A stretch of DNA of 64,000 nucleotides, taken from contig OZ005648.1 of the NCBI GenBank assembly GCA_963930645.1, positions 149,308,035-149,372,034 of the forward strand, given 5' to 3'. The notes beneath the pieces were generated by a model. That model searched no databases and was not told where the DNA came from. It worked only from the letters and a program-made list of their open reading frames with translations. Numbering within the stretch: the stretch's first letter is position 1; every line of letters begins with the position of its first letter. Below, in pieces: positions 24,480 through 37,350 of the stretch. Both the position numbers and the translations under genes were made by a program. The DNA comes from Salticus scenicus (lineage: Eukaryota; Arthropoda; Arachnida; Araneae; Salticidae).

Positions 24480-24862
24480 TACGGCACGACACTCAGTGCG
24501 CTCAGAGATAATTTGATTCTTGATTCAGACCTGTTGTATTGTTACCATTTTGCTTTCTGAAATCGAGAGTCTGTCTATTCGGCGGGATTATTCACCGCCA
24601 TGTCATGGCCTCACTTTACCCGTTCAGTCTCAATCTTTCGCTAACACTAGCTACGCAAACCTATGACCGTAACTAGACCAAGCATTGACCGCGATTCTTA
24701 AAGCATATTGAACAGCTTTAAGCCTAACGTTGTACGTCCTCAAATGCTATGTTCAGGTCACAGACATGTGGTTCTCGCATTAGTTTCATGTATTATAATT
24801 GTTTTCCTTGACAGACAATTCACGAACCCAGAGTACGTAGCAATATTTTATTTGCTGTGAAC
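24480..24862 (+). repeat. possible solo LTR or LTR fragment
   Basis: A stretch of normal GC content in AT-rich DNA ends gacagacaattcacgaaccc then gagtacgtagcaata. That ending parallels cggacaacttacgaaccccc / aagtacgcaacaat at 41,312-41,345. The latter region has a TATA box, initiator and poly(A) signal. No coding sequence or second LTR is present. The start is not resolved. Confidence 0.35.
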
Positions 24863-25099
24863 TTAGAATGTTCATGTTAAAAAAAAAACCGTTATTTAAA
24901 AAAAAAAATAACAATAATAATAATAATAACGAGTATAATTTATTTCTAAAACATTAAAAACATATTATAAGAGAAAATAAATTTATACTTTAAAAAAAAA
25001 TTAAAGAACACGCTTGTATTGCAGGAATGTAAAGTCGGTAACAAAAGTGTCCGAACACTAGCAAAAATTCTTATATAAATAACATAATGAAAGAATGAG

Positions 25100-25308
25100 A
25101 AATAAATAATTTAGAATTAAATAAAAACCATTTTTAAAAATTCTCCCCAGATTAGGCTCGAACGTTAGACCTTTAGGTTCGTAGCCCGGAGCTTTACCTC
25201 ACAGCCATAGCGTTCACGTAGTGAAAGTCTTCTTTTTACAATATACATTTTTTGTTTGCTCCCAGAGCGGTTACAAACATACATACAGGTGAAGCTAATA
25301 AAAGCGTA
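25100..25308 (-). mobile_element. tRNA-derived SINE-like element, family A
   Basis: On the minus strand it reads acgcttttattagcttcacc, gtaaccgctctgggagc, a tRNA-like block (tggctgtgaggtaaag ... ctaacgttcgagcctaa) and ttaaaaatggtttttattt. The block resembles a Pol III internal promoter with A- and B-box spacing. The plus-strand copy at 62,169-62,405 matches block by block. Here the B box is cgttcgagcct, somewhat decayed. Confidence 0.65.
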
Positions 25309-25858
25309 TTAAATAAGGTAAAAATCATTTCCTACTTTCTACGAAAAAAAAAAAAATAACAATTACATTTATTTGGTAAAAAAGCAAAAGCAAGTTTCGG
25401 AATGCACGTTAACTTATGTAACCTTGAACAAAATGGATTCTACGACATCTGTCATAGCGGAGTTTCAAATTGCTTCACACTCGCCAATAGTGGAAATTGG
25501 CTCTGAGTAGTCTAGTTATACTTTCAGGTCTGTGACTAGCTATCGCCCCGAAGATTAAAATTTATTAAATCACGTTTTCTCCCTATAAATTCAAATATAA
25601 TTTTTATATACTAATTTCTCAGTAACCCGGCTTCCTTTTGTCATACTCCCCTAGTTCGTCAGCGACCACACAGCGACGCAGTAACACATTTGCATAAAAC
25701 TGTCAGATGGTCATAATAAAGTAACCTCTCCGTATACATAAGCGAAAGTATTGTTTTCTGTACAAATTTTAGAAATTGAATTTTATTATAGGTCAACTCT
25801 TTTTATGTTTATAGCATGTTTCTAGGTGCCTTTATTCAGAAAGACCCGAATTTAGTTT
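25309..25858. other. AT-rich intergenic DNA, no gene seen
   Basis: No repeat or coding feature was recognised apart from a poly(A) near 25,345. Confidence 0.55.
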
Positions 25859-27017
25859 TAGTTCCCCATCATACTATAGGTATGGGGAACTTAGGTAATC
25901 GTGAAAATTTTCGACCTCTGTTTTTTGACTTTTTTACACGTTTTTAGGTGTGAGGAATCCGAAAATGACAAATTTTTATGGTGTCTGTCTGTAGGGTGTC
26001 TGTTAGTGTGTCAGTGTGTCAGTCCGTTAGTGTGTTAGTCCGTTAGTTTGTTAGTCTGTTAACACGATATCTCACGAAAAAATGATCGCAGAGAGGTCAG
26101 ATTAGTTGTAAAATATTACTTTCGATACTAGCAAGAACCTTATTCATTTGCAACATTCGAATTAAAAAGCTTCGTAAGTTATGAGAAATGTAAGATTTTC
26201 TTAACATGGGAGAATAGGACAAAAATTCACTTAAACGTGCATTAAATGGAAACTTTTTACTGTAAAAATGTCAGACCAGTTTTAAAATATCGGTTTTGAT
26301 GCCGGAATGAACATCAGTAACTATAAATATGCTACTTTGAAAATTTCGCAAGTTTTTGGAAATTTACGAATCTCTAACATGGCAGTATAGGGCAAAATTT
26401 CACATAAACGTCAATTTTTAGAGATATTTTCATCGTAAAGATGTCAGACTACTTTTGAAATATTATTTAGGACACTGGCATGAATATCACAGACTATGAT
26501 TTTTTTCAATTTAAAAAATACGTAAGTTATTTGGAATTTACACTTTATATAACATGTCAGAATATGGCAAAATTGAGCATAAACTTCCATTTTGAGGATC
26601 ACAAATACATTAGACAACTTCAAAATTGAATTTATGATATTTGTTTGAACATGATTGAATACAAATATTCTAATAGGAAAATTTCGTAAATTATTCGTAA
26701 TTTACGATTTTATCAACAGAGCGAAATCGTAAATTTTTCATATAAATGTGAATTTTGAGGATTATTGCATTGGAAATAGTAGCATGAAAACTAAACAACG
26801 GAATTGACCCTTATAAAATAAATTAATAGATTAGAATAAGATAAGTATATCGAAGTGAACGGTGGATAGCCTATTAGGCGGGGATTTCATTCTGTCACTG
26901 TATCAAGCTTTGGTCAAATTCATTTCTTTTAACATGATTATAATATGTCTCGCACTAGAAATTTATGAGAACATAAATATGATGGGGAACTGAGCAGAGT
27001 CCACCTATGCCAACTAG
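25859..27017 (+). mobile_element. family X element, slightly shortened
   Basis: It starts agttccccatcatactatag with a perfect hairpin arm tatggggaact, then gaaaattttcgacctctg and the GTCTGT/GTTAGT-rich block. It has one internal module fewer than the 17,752 copy. It ends gatggggaactgagcagag and caactag (27,017), followed by T. The DNA directly right of it is family-Y sequence, so this copy probably inserted into a Y element. Confidence 0.88.
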
Positions 27018-27300
27018 TTTGGTTTATGTATCTGTCTGTACTTGTGTAAGAGTTCGTTTTCAACGTATCTCAAGAACAAATATTAGTACGAAGTCCAAAG
27101 TCAGTGTTCTATACCTGTGTCATATAAGAATGAAACTTGAAATATTTCATTTTAAATGAATAAATGTTTCGTTTATAGGGTCATAAAAATTATTCGTATG
27201 TTTCTAAATGCAATAAACAAGATGAAATTGCAAAATGTTTTTCATAAGTACAAAAGAATATCGTATGAAAAGTATCCTTTGTTTACACCGTGACACAAAA
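27018..27300 (+). repeat. family Y fragment
   Basis: atctgtctgtacttgtgtaa, tctcaagaacaaatattag and tcagtgttctatacctgtgt align with 30,545-30,660 of the Y copy. It is cut on the left by the family-X insertion. Confidence 0.5.
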
Positions 27301-28661
27301 TTTTCTGAAAAATTACTGATCTGTTTATAAAGGATCCGCAGTGCATATCGAGTTATGTCAGGATTTATTTATTTTGCTGCGCTGAATTTAAGTACATTCT
27401 TTGGCGCGTTTATAAACAACAGACAATATACATTTTAAAATTATTTGAATGTGTTTGAAAGAGTGGTGTGGAGAACAAATCTCTCAAAATATTGATTTAA
27501 AAAAAAAAAAAAAACAAAAAAAAAACGTTGTTATTATAATTATAGTTATAATTATTATTGTTATTATTACTAATGTAATATGTAAATGGGGAGTTGACGG
27601 GACAGAAATGTTTTTCAGGTGAAACTTAGAAGTAGTGTACTTTGTAAATGTTCAAATAACTGTGTTATATATCTTAAATTGCAATAACAAGACTTTTTTT
27701 TTAGTAAAATATGATGGTTTAAACAGAAAAATGTTCATTATATAAGAATAATTAATACATATGATGTTATTCAGTTAAATAAATATATAAAAATGATATG
27801 TATAATTGCTTTCAAACAATAATTTTGAACAGTGCCAGATGTTTTCTTTATATGGAACTTTACATTTGTATTATACACAGCTAATAATAGCAGAAAATTC
27901 AGCAGTGATTGCGGTCGTTGGTGTTGGTATTTGGTTTAAAACCAATTGTCTACATTGAGGATTTGGGCCACAGAAAATATGGGAGTATGGATTAATAAAG
28001 CAAATGTAAGTTTTACTCAAATGCTACGTTCTAAAATTGGGTAAAATGGAATAAGGGTAGCTCTGTTTTCGCGTAGTTTGATTTTGAACTCGTTTTGCTC
28101 AGTTGCCATTATAGTTACAGTTGTTCCGACATTTTCTAATTATGAACTGCAACGAACTGACATTAAAAAATATGAGTTCTTTGTATTTTAACAATGTGGG
28201 ATTAAACAAAATACTGAAAATGTGTTTCGTGTTGCAAAAGTTTAGATAGTTTGTTACAAGTACAATCCCGCTAGACTCATAAAAAATACATTGACAGATA
28301 CGGAATACAAATATTCAGATAGTTGAAATTTTTAGGAATTTGGGACTTTCTAAATTTTTAAAATATATCGATTCGCTACAGATTTGTGAACTTTTTTCGT
28401 AGAATTTTGTAATAATTTCACAAAATTTGCAAAAAAATGAGTTGTGTTGAGTTCGTTTTAACATAGCACTACAGCTACGTATTGAACAATTGGCGATGGC
28501 CTGGGACTCACCCCAAGGACAGAACTGGAGATATGTCATTACAATTTTGATTCTCTGTGGAAGGGATAGCTCTCCGAATCCTGTAATCCCTACAAGTATT
28601 AATTGCGGGACATGAAGGACATTGCGGCCTCGATGACGGATAATACGTGCAACAGCCACTC
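27301..28661. other. intergenic DNA, no gene recognised
   Basis: Poly(A) lies at 27,498-27,525 and (ATT)n near 27,550. Minus-strand open frames cover 28,315-28,660 (for example LILVGITGFGELSLPQR), but I cannot assign them and there is no start, splice or domain support. The Harbinger-type MITE begins at the right edge. Confidence 0.5.
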
Positions 28662-28664
28662 TTA

Positions 28665-28824
28665 GTCCCACTACACACTGAAGAGACACGAGACAAAGTT
28701 TGAAGCGACATGCGACACACGCATGCTCTAAACAGTTTTCAGGAGATGAAGTTGTATTTAGAGCATGCGCGTGTCGCACGTCCCTTCAAACTTTGTCTCA
28801 TGTCTCGTCAGTGTATAGCGGGCC
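28665..28824. mobile_element. PIF/Harbinger-type MITE
   Basis: This 160-bp element has inverted ends gtcccactacacactgaag and, from the other side, ggcccgctatacactgacg. Pairing continues through gagacaaagtttgaag and gcatgctctaaa, so the arms are about 65 bp. It is flanked by TTA at 28,662-28,664 and 28,825-28,827. A 3-bp TTA duplication with GGSCC-type ends is characteristic of PIF/Harbinger. There is no coding capacity. Confidence 0.75.
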
Positions 28825-28827
28825 TTA

Positions 28828-30227
28828 GTGTACAAGACGGTCTTCGGCCGCTTCTAGAAAAAAAATAATACAACAAATATATACATCTAAACACTAAAAT
28901 TTATAAAAGAATGAAATATTGTACATTGGGATTTTTATAAATGGTTTTCTGTATTGAATCAAAACATCGAATTCTGTGGCTTTCTATACTTAATCGGAAT
29001 ATTTTTTTTTTTTCATTGTGGCTTCATTTTATACGTAAAATTTTTAAATTGGGCAGGTACAATAAAAGTATAACTAGGCAGTATTACTTTGACAAAAACA
29101 GTTTGTTGGAGGAATTGTGTATAATTTTAATTCTAGGAGAATTGTGTCGTTTCAAATGAAATTTTTTATGAAATTCCAAATTTCGTGTCATTATTAAATA
29201 TTTGTCCAATGTACGAACTACGACGATTAGTTTTCTTTCTACAGTTTTTAAGCAATTTAGTTCCTAAAATTTTTAACACTCCCACAAAATCTAAGAAAGA
29301 GCGAGACTAGAGATTTACTGAAAAACATAAAATCATAATATCGAAAAAATATTAAATGACAGAAATGTAAAACTATTATATATATGTGTGTGAGTGTGTG
29401 TGTGAGCGATGCAACTGAGGTGCTTGTTACTACTGAAAGTATATCAGTTGGAGAATGGGAATTTAAGCCATTTTTCTATTATTTAAATTTATCATTGTTT
29501 CAGAAATTTATTTAAATTTATCACTGTAACAGAAATATTTTCAAGCAAACAGATATGAATATTATTAGATCAGTATTCAGCTAATTAATTAAGTTGTGAG
29601 CCGAAGGACTCATACGGTGTCGTTACATTTACCTCTCACTTCACCCTACTTTTATTTATCTTCAAATAAAATTTTACAAATTTAAAAAACGATAAATATT
29701 TACTATTGAAACCTAACAAGCATTAAAAGCAAAAATGAATATCACTATATGTTATTATGGGGCTTTTTCTCTATTCTTTTTCATGTCTTTCATTATAACG
29801 AATGTTTACTGGTCATTTCACTAAAAGAAAGGTTCGTGAAAAAGACTGCAAGTAATTGCATACATTTCAACATATGCAGATTCGATTAAATATTAATGAA
29901 ATTGGTAAGTTAGCGCTACGATTTGTAATTCATTTTCCATTTATTTATTATTGCAAATAATTATCAGACATGGTAACTAATATAAATAGGAAAGATATGT
30001 ACAATGTATTTACACTTTTACATCTAACTACTTATGTATTGCGTGTTTTATATACAACCTCAATACACAAAATATTTTAAAGTTAGACGGATTTCTCTAA
30101 ATGCAAAGAGATGAAAGTCAATACAGAGAAATACATTTAAAATGACAGATTATTTATTATTAGTAAGTAATTACTGCAAGAATACACCACAAAAAAATAA
30201 GTAAATAAATAAGTAAAATACAAGTAT
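28828..30227. other. AT-rich intergenic DNA, no gene seen
   Basis: It includes a (TG)n run at 29,384-29,408 and an imperfect direct repeat of atttaaatttatcattgtttc/atttaaatttatcactgtaac near 29,482-29,530. The open frame at 28,941-29,159 has no recognisable content. Confidence 0.55.
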
Positions 30228-32260
30228 GTTGTGGCCACCACATGAATTGCTTCTATATTTTTCTATGCAAATTCACGCAGCACAAATAATTTATTAAATT
30301 TATTATTTACTAAAATTATCTTCCATGATGAATGCAGACAGTTTTAATTCCACAGGTGTATAACACTTTAATATCCAAAGAGGATCATTTTTACTCTCTA
30401 TAAGACATCTTAAAAAATGCGTTTATTTACTTTCTCTTACCCATATATGTGCCAGAGAAAGTAAAATATCGAAACAGATATTTGTTACATTTACACGTTT
30501 TCAGGTTTCTTAAATATGAAAATCATGTTTTTAACGGTTGGTCTGTGTGTGTATCTGTGTTCTTGTTATCAGCATAACTCAAAAACAAATAACAGCAGAG
30601 AAAGACTAAGCTCAGTATTCTAAATCTGTATCATATATCATATGATAAATCTGTATCATGATGCGAAACTAAACTTGTCATTGAGATCAAGCAAATGGTT
30701 CGTGTACAGGGACATCCAAAAGAATTAAAACACATTACGTTTGTGGAGGAAATTTATGGCAAGTACAACTTATTTCACGAAACAAAATGGAATGAACATC
30801 CATTTGTATATGCATAAAAACATGTTTTATGTAGATTGTGGTATAGAAATCATACATAATACGTTTACAGGCCTACCCAAAGTATTTTTATATATTTGGA
30901 CTATACTTGAAAATTTCTGGAAGTGTACTTTATTTTGTGTTAGAAGTGTTGATCATATAAAACCAAATTTAAGTACACAATGTGATATGCATGTAGTTTA
31001 TAGATAATATACATGGCTACCCAAAATAAAACTAAACGTTCTTTTCTATTGAATGTAATTGATGGAAGTACTTTGCTATGTTACATTTCACTATGTCGAC
31101 GAAATCACTTAAGGAAGAAAAATGAAACCAAAAAAATGAAGCCAAAATTTTTTTCAAGTTCTTTTTTTAACTCCATTTTTTTATATATATAATATCACGT
31201 TTTGAGAAAGCCTACACACGAAAGTCCAATTTTTAGCGATTATTCGGTATGTTATCAGCATAACTTAAAAACAAAAATTAGTGCAAGAAATAAAAAATAT
31301 ATAAAAAATATTTTGAAGTTCGTATTAGTTTGCCAAGTTTGATGGCAAATTAATAACAACTTTGAATTAAAAATAAAATGCAGGCTCTATAAATGAACGT
31401 AAATTATATCTCAAATTAAACTGCACCTATAACTATTTTAGATTATTTTAAAAGTAGATGGATCTTCATTATGGATCTTCATTCCTTATCAATTTTACGA
31501 CTAAATCTGCAATCTATCTTTAAAATATTGAAATGTAGGGTAAGAGAAAGTTGCGTAAGTGATAAAAGAGATTACTTTTTCTAACTCTTTTTTTTTTTTA
31601 ATGAAAGTAATCGATATTTTAATTTATCTCCGATCGATGGTTCAACCATTTGTTTCAAAGTTACTGACACGCACTTTAGAAAGACGTCCGTGCCACCCTC
31701 CAGTGAGGGTTGGAACTTACTCTCCAGACAAAATGCAACGCTCTTAAATATGCAATTTTTCTTTTCACAGTTGACTATCAGTGTTACAAATTATTAGTTT
31801 AAATTTCATAATGATTATTAAAATCAATTTTGTTTATGCACACTTAAACGAATTTTGTCCTTTACTCCCATGTTACCTTTTAACAATTTTCATCAAAAGT
31901 TATTAGGTATTAAATTATGTCAAGATGCAACAACCCTAACAGCACAGTTAGGCTTAACTCATTCAAAGTACATCTTAAGGAGATTTCTGGGATGCCTTTT
32001 CATCCAGAAGACATCTTGAAGATATCCTGGGGAGGCGATGTGCTGTCTGGGAATATATCAATTTTCATGAAATTCTGTGCAGTAGTTCCGGAGATACATT
32101 CACTACAAAATTTTGTCACACACACACAGACTGACATTTTGTAAAGATGGCCAAATCGTGTTCTAAATCTCTCAAAACGTGTAAATCCTTCGAAAACCCG
32201 ACGTCGAAAATTTTTACGAAACCAATACTTTCTTCTATTGAAACTAGGAAAAAAAAGAAG
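30228..32260 (+). mobile_element. family Y element (non-coding, Helitron-like end)
   Basis: It starts ttgtggccaccacatgaatt, matching 52,064, and ends cgtcgaaaatttttacgaa then tactttcttctattgaaac, matching the Helitron derivative's end at 23,600. Inside are a hairpin tttactttctc ... gagaaagtaaa (30,427-30,475) and two diverged modules with ttatcagcataact (30,580; 31,253). A block cacttaaacgaattttgtcc / ctcccatgttacc (31,845-31,877) is related to the family-X module. A (CA)n run precedes the end. It has no coding capacity and may be a composite of two nested copies. Confidence 0.6.
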
Positions 32261-34496
32261 AAGACGAATTAAACCGAAAAGTTCCTATGTCCAAACGACA
32301 TTTATAGGTTCTATATACTATATTGGAGTGTGCCCTATTAAAACTAAAAATGCTTCTCCGATAAAAGCTCTATCAAAGGTAAAGATACCGCTGTGAAGTT
32401 TCTACTGAATTGCACTGTTGTGACTGAAAGCAATAAAATTATGACTAACATTTAACATAGGCACCATACCTGATCATTAAACGTTTAAGAGAGACAGTTA
32501 AGCAAACTGAGAAGCTTGCAGTTTAATGGCGTTTACATGTGAAAAAAAAAAAAAAGCATTTAGTGTTTTTTATACTGTCGTTGCTTTCACAATAAAAAAC
32601 CCTTACGAAAAATTCCGTATACATATTTTTTTTTCCTTTTTTTTTCTTTTGTACAGTGATAACAGAAATACGGAGCATATCTTGATTAATATTTAGTTAT
32701 TATATAATCTAAATCCTGAAAATAAACAAATGTTTCTTTTTTATAACTTGCCAAGTTATAGGACAATAAATTATTTAATAACCAATATTTAGATTCTCAA
32801 ATTATCAGTGAATTTTAGAATTTTGATAAAGTGTATGTAGATCGTGTTATAAGATGACATCAAATCCACACTTTAGTTTTCTTTTTAGGTCACTCTTTTG
32901 TCATAAAATTTAAACTGTTAACTATTAAATTAATGCTTGTGTAATCATATTACAGACCAAAATATTTTTTTATAAATGCAACTATAACTAACACAAATCC
33001 CAAACTGGAGTTTCATAAATAATCAAAAGGACAGAAATTATTTATACTAATTGCATGGTTTCTGAAAGGGATAAGTTTTCCAGATTGTTTTATTGGATAA
33101 TAGAAAATATACTTTTACTTTATTTTTCTAAATGCATTGTACTTTCATATACGAGGAGGACTGTTTTCATCTTTCAGAATTGGAATTTTTAATTATTTTA
33201 TTCTTTCAGCAGAATATTATTTACTTTTCTTATTTAAATTTAAAACTTAATAGAATAATTATAACACAAAAAGTAACACACACTTTTAAAACTACTGTAG
33301 AAAACTTTTCTTGAAAAATTTTAAACATCTGCTTATTATTACTATATTTTTTATGTATAAGGCTTTTTAGAATAATGCTTATTTATTTCACTTTTCCAAG
33401 AAACCCTTATTTCTAAAGAATTCTTTAAAATAAGCAGAAAAATGTACAATTTTATTACGTGCTATGCAGTATTAAAGAAGCTATACTTCACTGTTGCATT
33501 TCTAGGAAATTTATGTGTTTTGTTTGAGGCAGAGTTATTTGAGCTTTGCACGCCATTTTTCTATTTATATTTGGATTCAAGTTTTAAAAGCATATTTCCT
33601 TGAATAATATTCACATGAAAGTATGCGTATAAAGTTTTAAACCAAGATGTAATACCCAAGATAAAATTTTAAAATGTGCTTTCAGTTGCACAGTGTTTTT
33701 TATCTTTTCCCGGAAAACAGTGTTTCTTATTTCGTTAGTTAGAGAGAGGGTTGCTACATTGAATTTGCCGTAATTTAATTGAAAAAAAAAGTCATACAAA
33801 GGAGTTTAAAGTTTCCAGGTTAGGTAAATAAACGAGATGAAAAATACTTTTTTTTCTTTTCTTTTCTTTTTTTTTTAACGAGAAAGTATACTTTTCTTTT
33901 TCTTCAAAATCAAATACTGTTTGGTTCTCATATAAATTTCATTTTAAATAATAGAATAATATAATTAATATATATATATGAAAGCAGATGGCATTCTATT
34001 ATTTTTTACGGTATTGTAGTTAACATTCTAATTTGAAATTAATATAGTACGTTATAATAAATTTGATATATAGCCTGCAAGTTAATAAGAAACTGTAAAA
34101 GGACGAATACAAGGATCCCCATAAGAAATGACCGGTAGGAAGATATACACCACCTAGTTCTAGATTAAACACTAGATTTTGAACTTAGTAATATACCCTT
34201 CATTTGAGTTTTCCAGGAAACATGCGTAATATTGGGTTTAAAATTCATTAGACTATTTGCTTTGACAGCATTTTAATCGAAACAGGTTTAAAATAAGTTT
34301 GCTAAAACTGTTCATGATTTTAGATAGGTTCTCCTGTAAGCTTTCAAAAGGCATAAAACAATCTCTGAGGTAAAATCTTAGTTGGGATGTAAGTAGGGTA
34401 TGAAACAGAGATAAATTGCGTGTACTCCATACATTCTATCATTTGATAGCCGCTTTATGTCTGCTCCACCTTCTAGGATAGCAATTTCATCATTCG
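32261..34496. other. AT-rich intergenic DNA, no gene seen
   Basis: It has several pyrimidine runs (32,627-32,650; 33,848-33,875) and a (TA)n at 33,968. Open frames such as 33,132-33,314 and 33,611-33,799 are short, A/T-driven and unrecognisable. Confidence 0.6.
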
Positions 34497-34498
34497 TA

Positions 34499-34648
34499 CA
34501 CTGTAAAAAAATATGTCCTATTTGCTGCCAGAAATTCTCTGTAATTTGAGAAAATACGTGTAATTGACGAAAAAATTACGTTGTCCGAACGTATTTTCTT
34601 AAATTACAGAGACTTTCTGGCAGCAAATAGGACATATTTTTTACGGTG
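34499..34648. mobile_element. MITE with CACTG ends and TA duplication
   Basis: This is a 150-bp near-perfect palindrome: cactgtaaaaaaatatgtcc at the left, ggacatattttttacggtg at the right. The arms continue through tatttgctgccagaaa and ctctgtaattt to a loop near 34,572. It is flanked by TA on both sides (34,497-34,498; 34,649-34,650). It is the same family as 35,143-35,324. CACTG ends with a 2-bp duplication also describe the large element at 44,080. Confidence 0.75.
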
Positions 34649-34954
34649 TACTTGTCGTCATCATTATTATCCTATCGACGACAAGTGACAGAACGTCCGG
34701 AAAGTAATGGTTCAAGAACTAAAATGGCACAGGTATAATGTATGGTGCATAAGAATACCCAATCCACCATATCACTGAAAAAAATATCAGAAGATAAAAT
34801 AACTATTTGCGTATTATAGGATATTTCTGGATATTCGTAAACCATTTCCGTCCTTTTTATTTTACGTATTCTTTCTTCATTATACAAAGATTGCATGTGA
34901 TATTCCAAAGCACTGGAAATTTTCTATCAACATCTTACGTTTTAAGAAAGAAGA

Positions 34955-35774
34955 ATGAGAAATAATACTCTAAATCAAACCAAATTAGGACAACGAACTT
35001 ATCACATATATATCTTAGACAAGTTCGTTAACCAAGTTGCTCCACTTTTTAGTTTTCAAGTGGTGGCTACTTGAAAACTTCAAATCTACATTGTAAAAAG
35101 CATACGTAAGTCCAAATTTGCTTAAATTTTGACGTAAATATACACTGTAGAAAAAAAACAGAAAAAAAGTCCTGTTTGCTACAGTTTGCTGCCAGAAATT
35201 TTCTGTAATTCAGAAAAATACGTTCTATCAACGTAATTTTTCCGTTGATCGAACGTACTTTTCTGAATTACAGACAATTTCTGGCAGCAAACTGTAGCAA
35301 ACAGGAATTTTTTTTTTGACAGTGTAGAAACCAAATTAAGGGTCTCAACCAAGTTTATTAATGAACTTTATCCGCCATTTTTTACAAAGTGGCCGATATT
35401 TTAAATTAAACGGGGCCACTTGAAATTAGAATACCACTTGAAAATTTAACATCACGATAACCTCCGAAACAATACTCCAAATCGAACAAAATTTGCACAG
35501 TGAACATGTTTTATAAATATCCTAAATGAATGTGTTAACCAAGTTGCTCCACCTTTTTGTTTTTAAGTGGAATCCACTTGAAAATTTCAAATTTACATTG
35601 TAAAAAGCGTATTCCGATTTTTTTTTTAATTTTCATGTATACATACACCATATAAGGGTGACAACCAAGTTTATTAATGAGCTTTATCGACCATTTTTAA
35701 CAAAGTGGCAGTTATCCTAAACTAAACCGAGCCACTTGAAACCAGTCTACCACTTGAAAATGCATAATCCCAAT
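34955..35774 (+). repeat. composite repeat, copy B, part 1
   Basis: Units contain aatactccaaatcgaacc, ccaagttgctccac, gtggctacttgaaaa and aagtttattaatgaacttt. After removing the MITE at 35,143 the units recur at about 320 bp. The array is cut by the LINE at 35,789 and continues at 37,351. Confidence 0.8.
35143..35324. mobile_element. MITE with CACTG ends and TA duplication, second copy
   Basis: This is a 182-bp palindrome with ends cactgtagaaaaaaaac and gttttttt-type ... gacagtg. The arms share gtttgctgccagaaattt and tctgtaattcagaaaa. It is flanked by TA at 35,141-35,142 and 35,325-35,326. It inserted into the composite repeat: taking it out restores the normal unit order and the roughly 320-bp period. 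Confidence 0.78.
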
Positions 35775-35788
35775 AACTTCCGAAGTAA

Positions 35789-36331
35789 CCACCAGGCATT
35801 TCTCCCTGATCTAACGTATAGGAATGTTGCTCTCACCCACACTGACAAGTTCAATTACTTGGGAGTAACTTTCGATAATAAACTGAACTGCAATTCGCAT
35901 ATTGAATTAATATCTAGTCGTTCTCAGAGAAGAATGACTGTTTGGCTTCTATTTGGATCCCTATGGGGATGTGATAGATCCACCTTGAATACTACTTATA
36001 AGACTTGTATTTTAGATTTAATCACTTATTGATGCGAACCTCTTATCACTGTGAGTGATCACGCATTGAAGAAACTGGAAATTTTGCAAAATCAATTACT
36101 GAGACTCATTACTGGAGACATTAAATCTACACCAATTGATGCGGTGCTTTTATTGACAAACAGTAAACCAATCAAAACTATAATTGTAGAAAAAGCTTTG
36201 ATTCTTTATGAGAAATTAATTAGAAATGGAAATCTTTACTGGACAAACTATCCAATAAAAGGTAGAAATTTAAAAGACCAAAAAGGTTTTGTTCAGTTTG
36301 TTCGGGACCTCAAGCAGAAGTTTGATTTGTG
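35789..36331 (+). pseudogene. LINE ORF2: reverse transcriptase thumb and linker
   Basis: KFNYLGVTFDNKLNCNSHI is the conserved thumb motif that follows the RT palm in I/Jockey-type LINEs. A TGA at 36,030 interrupts a run that continues CEPLITVSDHALKKLEILQN and QLLRLITGDIKSTP, typical of the region before RNase H. A second TGA lies at 36,329. Palm and endonuclease are missing because of 5' truncation. It is non-functional. Confidence 0.82.
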
Positions 36332-37242
36332 AACTGACATCCAGGAGTTTTCAAAGCCTTCTAATCCACCAAATATCGTACAAATCGAAAGAAACTTATG
36401 TCTTACCAATGGGATTTTTAAGAAGAACAACTCTATACAGGTTTTGGGGAGGTTTTCTTTAGACACTGTTAATACAAAGTACCCGGAACCTGAATGGTTA
36501 CATGTCTATACTGATGGCTCCTTTTGTGAAATTCTTGAGACCGCAGGTTCAGGAATCTTTTCCAACTTATTCTCCTTTTATGCTTCTATAGGGAAATTTC
36601 GAACACCTTTTGATGGTGAGGTAGAGGCTGTCCGAATTGCTCTTAAGTATTTATTGTTTTATGCCGATAAATTTGATAAAGTGGTCTTACTCTCCGATTC
36701 CCAAGCCGCAATTCTGGCAAATAGCTCGGAAAGTCTGGCCTTCTCTAAAGAAATCTCCCACTGTCGGCAACTTTTGTTGGAGTTTAAGAATGAATTGTGT
36801 GGTACTTTAGTTGATACCTGGCCATTGCTGTGATTTTGGTAACGAGCAAACCGACACCTTCGCAAAAAGGGGCTTGAGACTACTTCAAGTAAGATCTTCG
36901 GGACTATCATACCATTCCATAAAGCTGTATATTAAACAAACAGTTGATAGGTATTTTAAACTGCATATTCGTACCAGAATAAAATTAAAGCGTTCGAGGG
37001 CAGAAGATCTTTTAAAAATTCCCAGCAGTCCAAGACGGCAAGCTGTGGCCTAGTTCCGCCTCTTGATTGGACATGATTGTTTGGCAGAACATCTCCATCG
37101 CACTGGAATCCTTTCAAATCCTGGTTGTCCCCTCCCCAATTCAGTAGAACCAATGAATAGACACCACCTCCACGATGCTTCATTTCGTGGCAACTCTAAA
37201 ACTGCTCTTTACTGGTGTGCCAGAGAACGTTTAAGGCAATGA
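36332..37242 (+). pseudogene. LINE ORF2: RNase H domain and C-terminal zinc-knuckle-like tail
   Basis: RNase H motifs appear in order: VYTDGSF with the first Asp (36,513), FDGEVEAVRIAL with the Glu, LLSDSQAAI with the second Asp, and, after a frameshift near 36,815, IPGHCCDFGNEQTDTFAKRG with the His and last acidic region. This domain removes RNA from the cDNA hybrid. A stop at 37,051 separates IGHDCLAEHLHRTGI and NPGCPL, a Cys/His tail common at the end of these ORFs. The last codons end at ERLRQ before TGA at 37,240. Confidence 0.85.
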
Positions 37243-37350
37243 ATTCGACCACTTCTACTTATTGTCAGCTTTTTTTTTGTTTTTTTCATTTTTATTTGAT
37301 TCTTTGTAATCATTTTGCTCCTGTATTTTCCTTACCATTGGGGAAAAAAA

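Noticed and set aside
28315..28779. Minus-strand frame of 154 codons
   Set aside because: It runs into one arm of the Harbinger MITE and has no recognisable motif.
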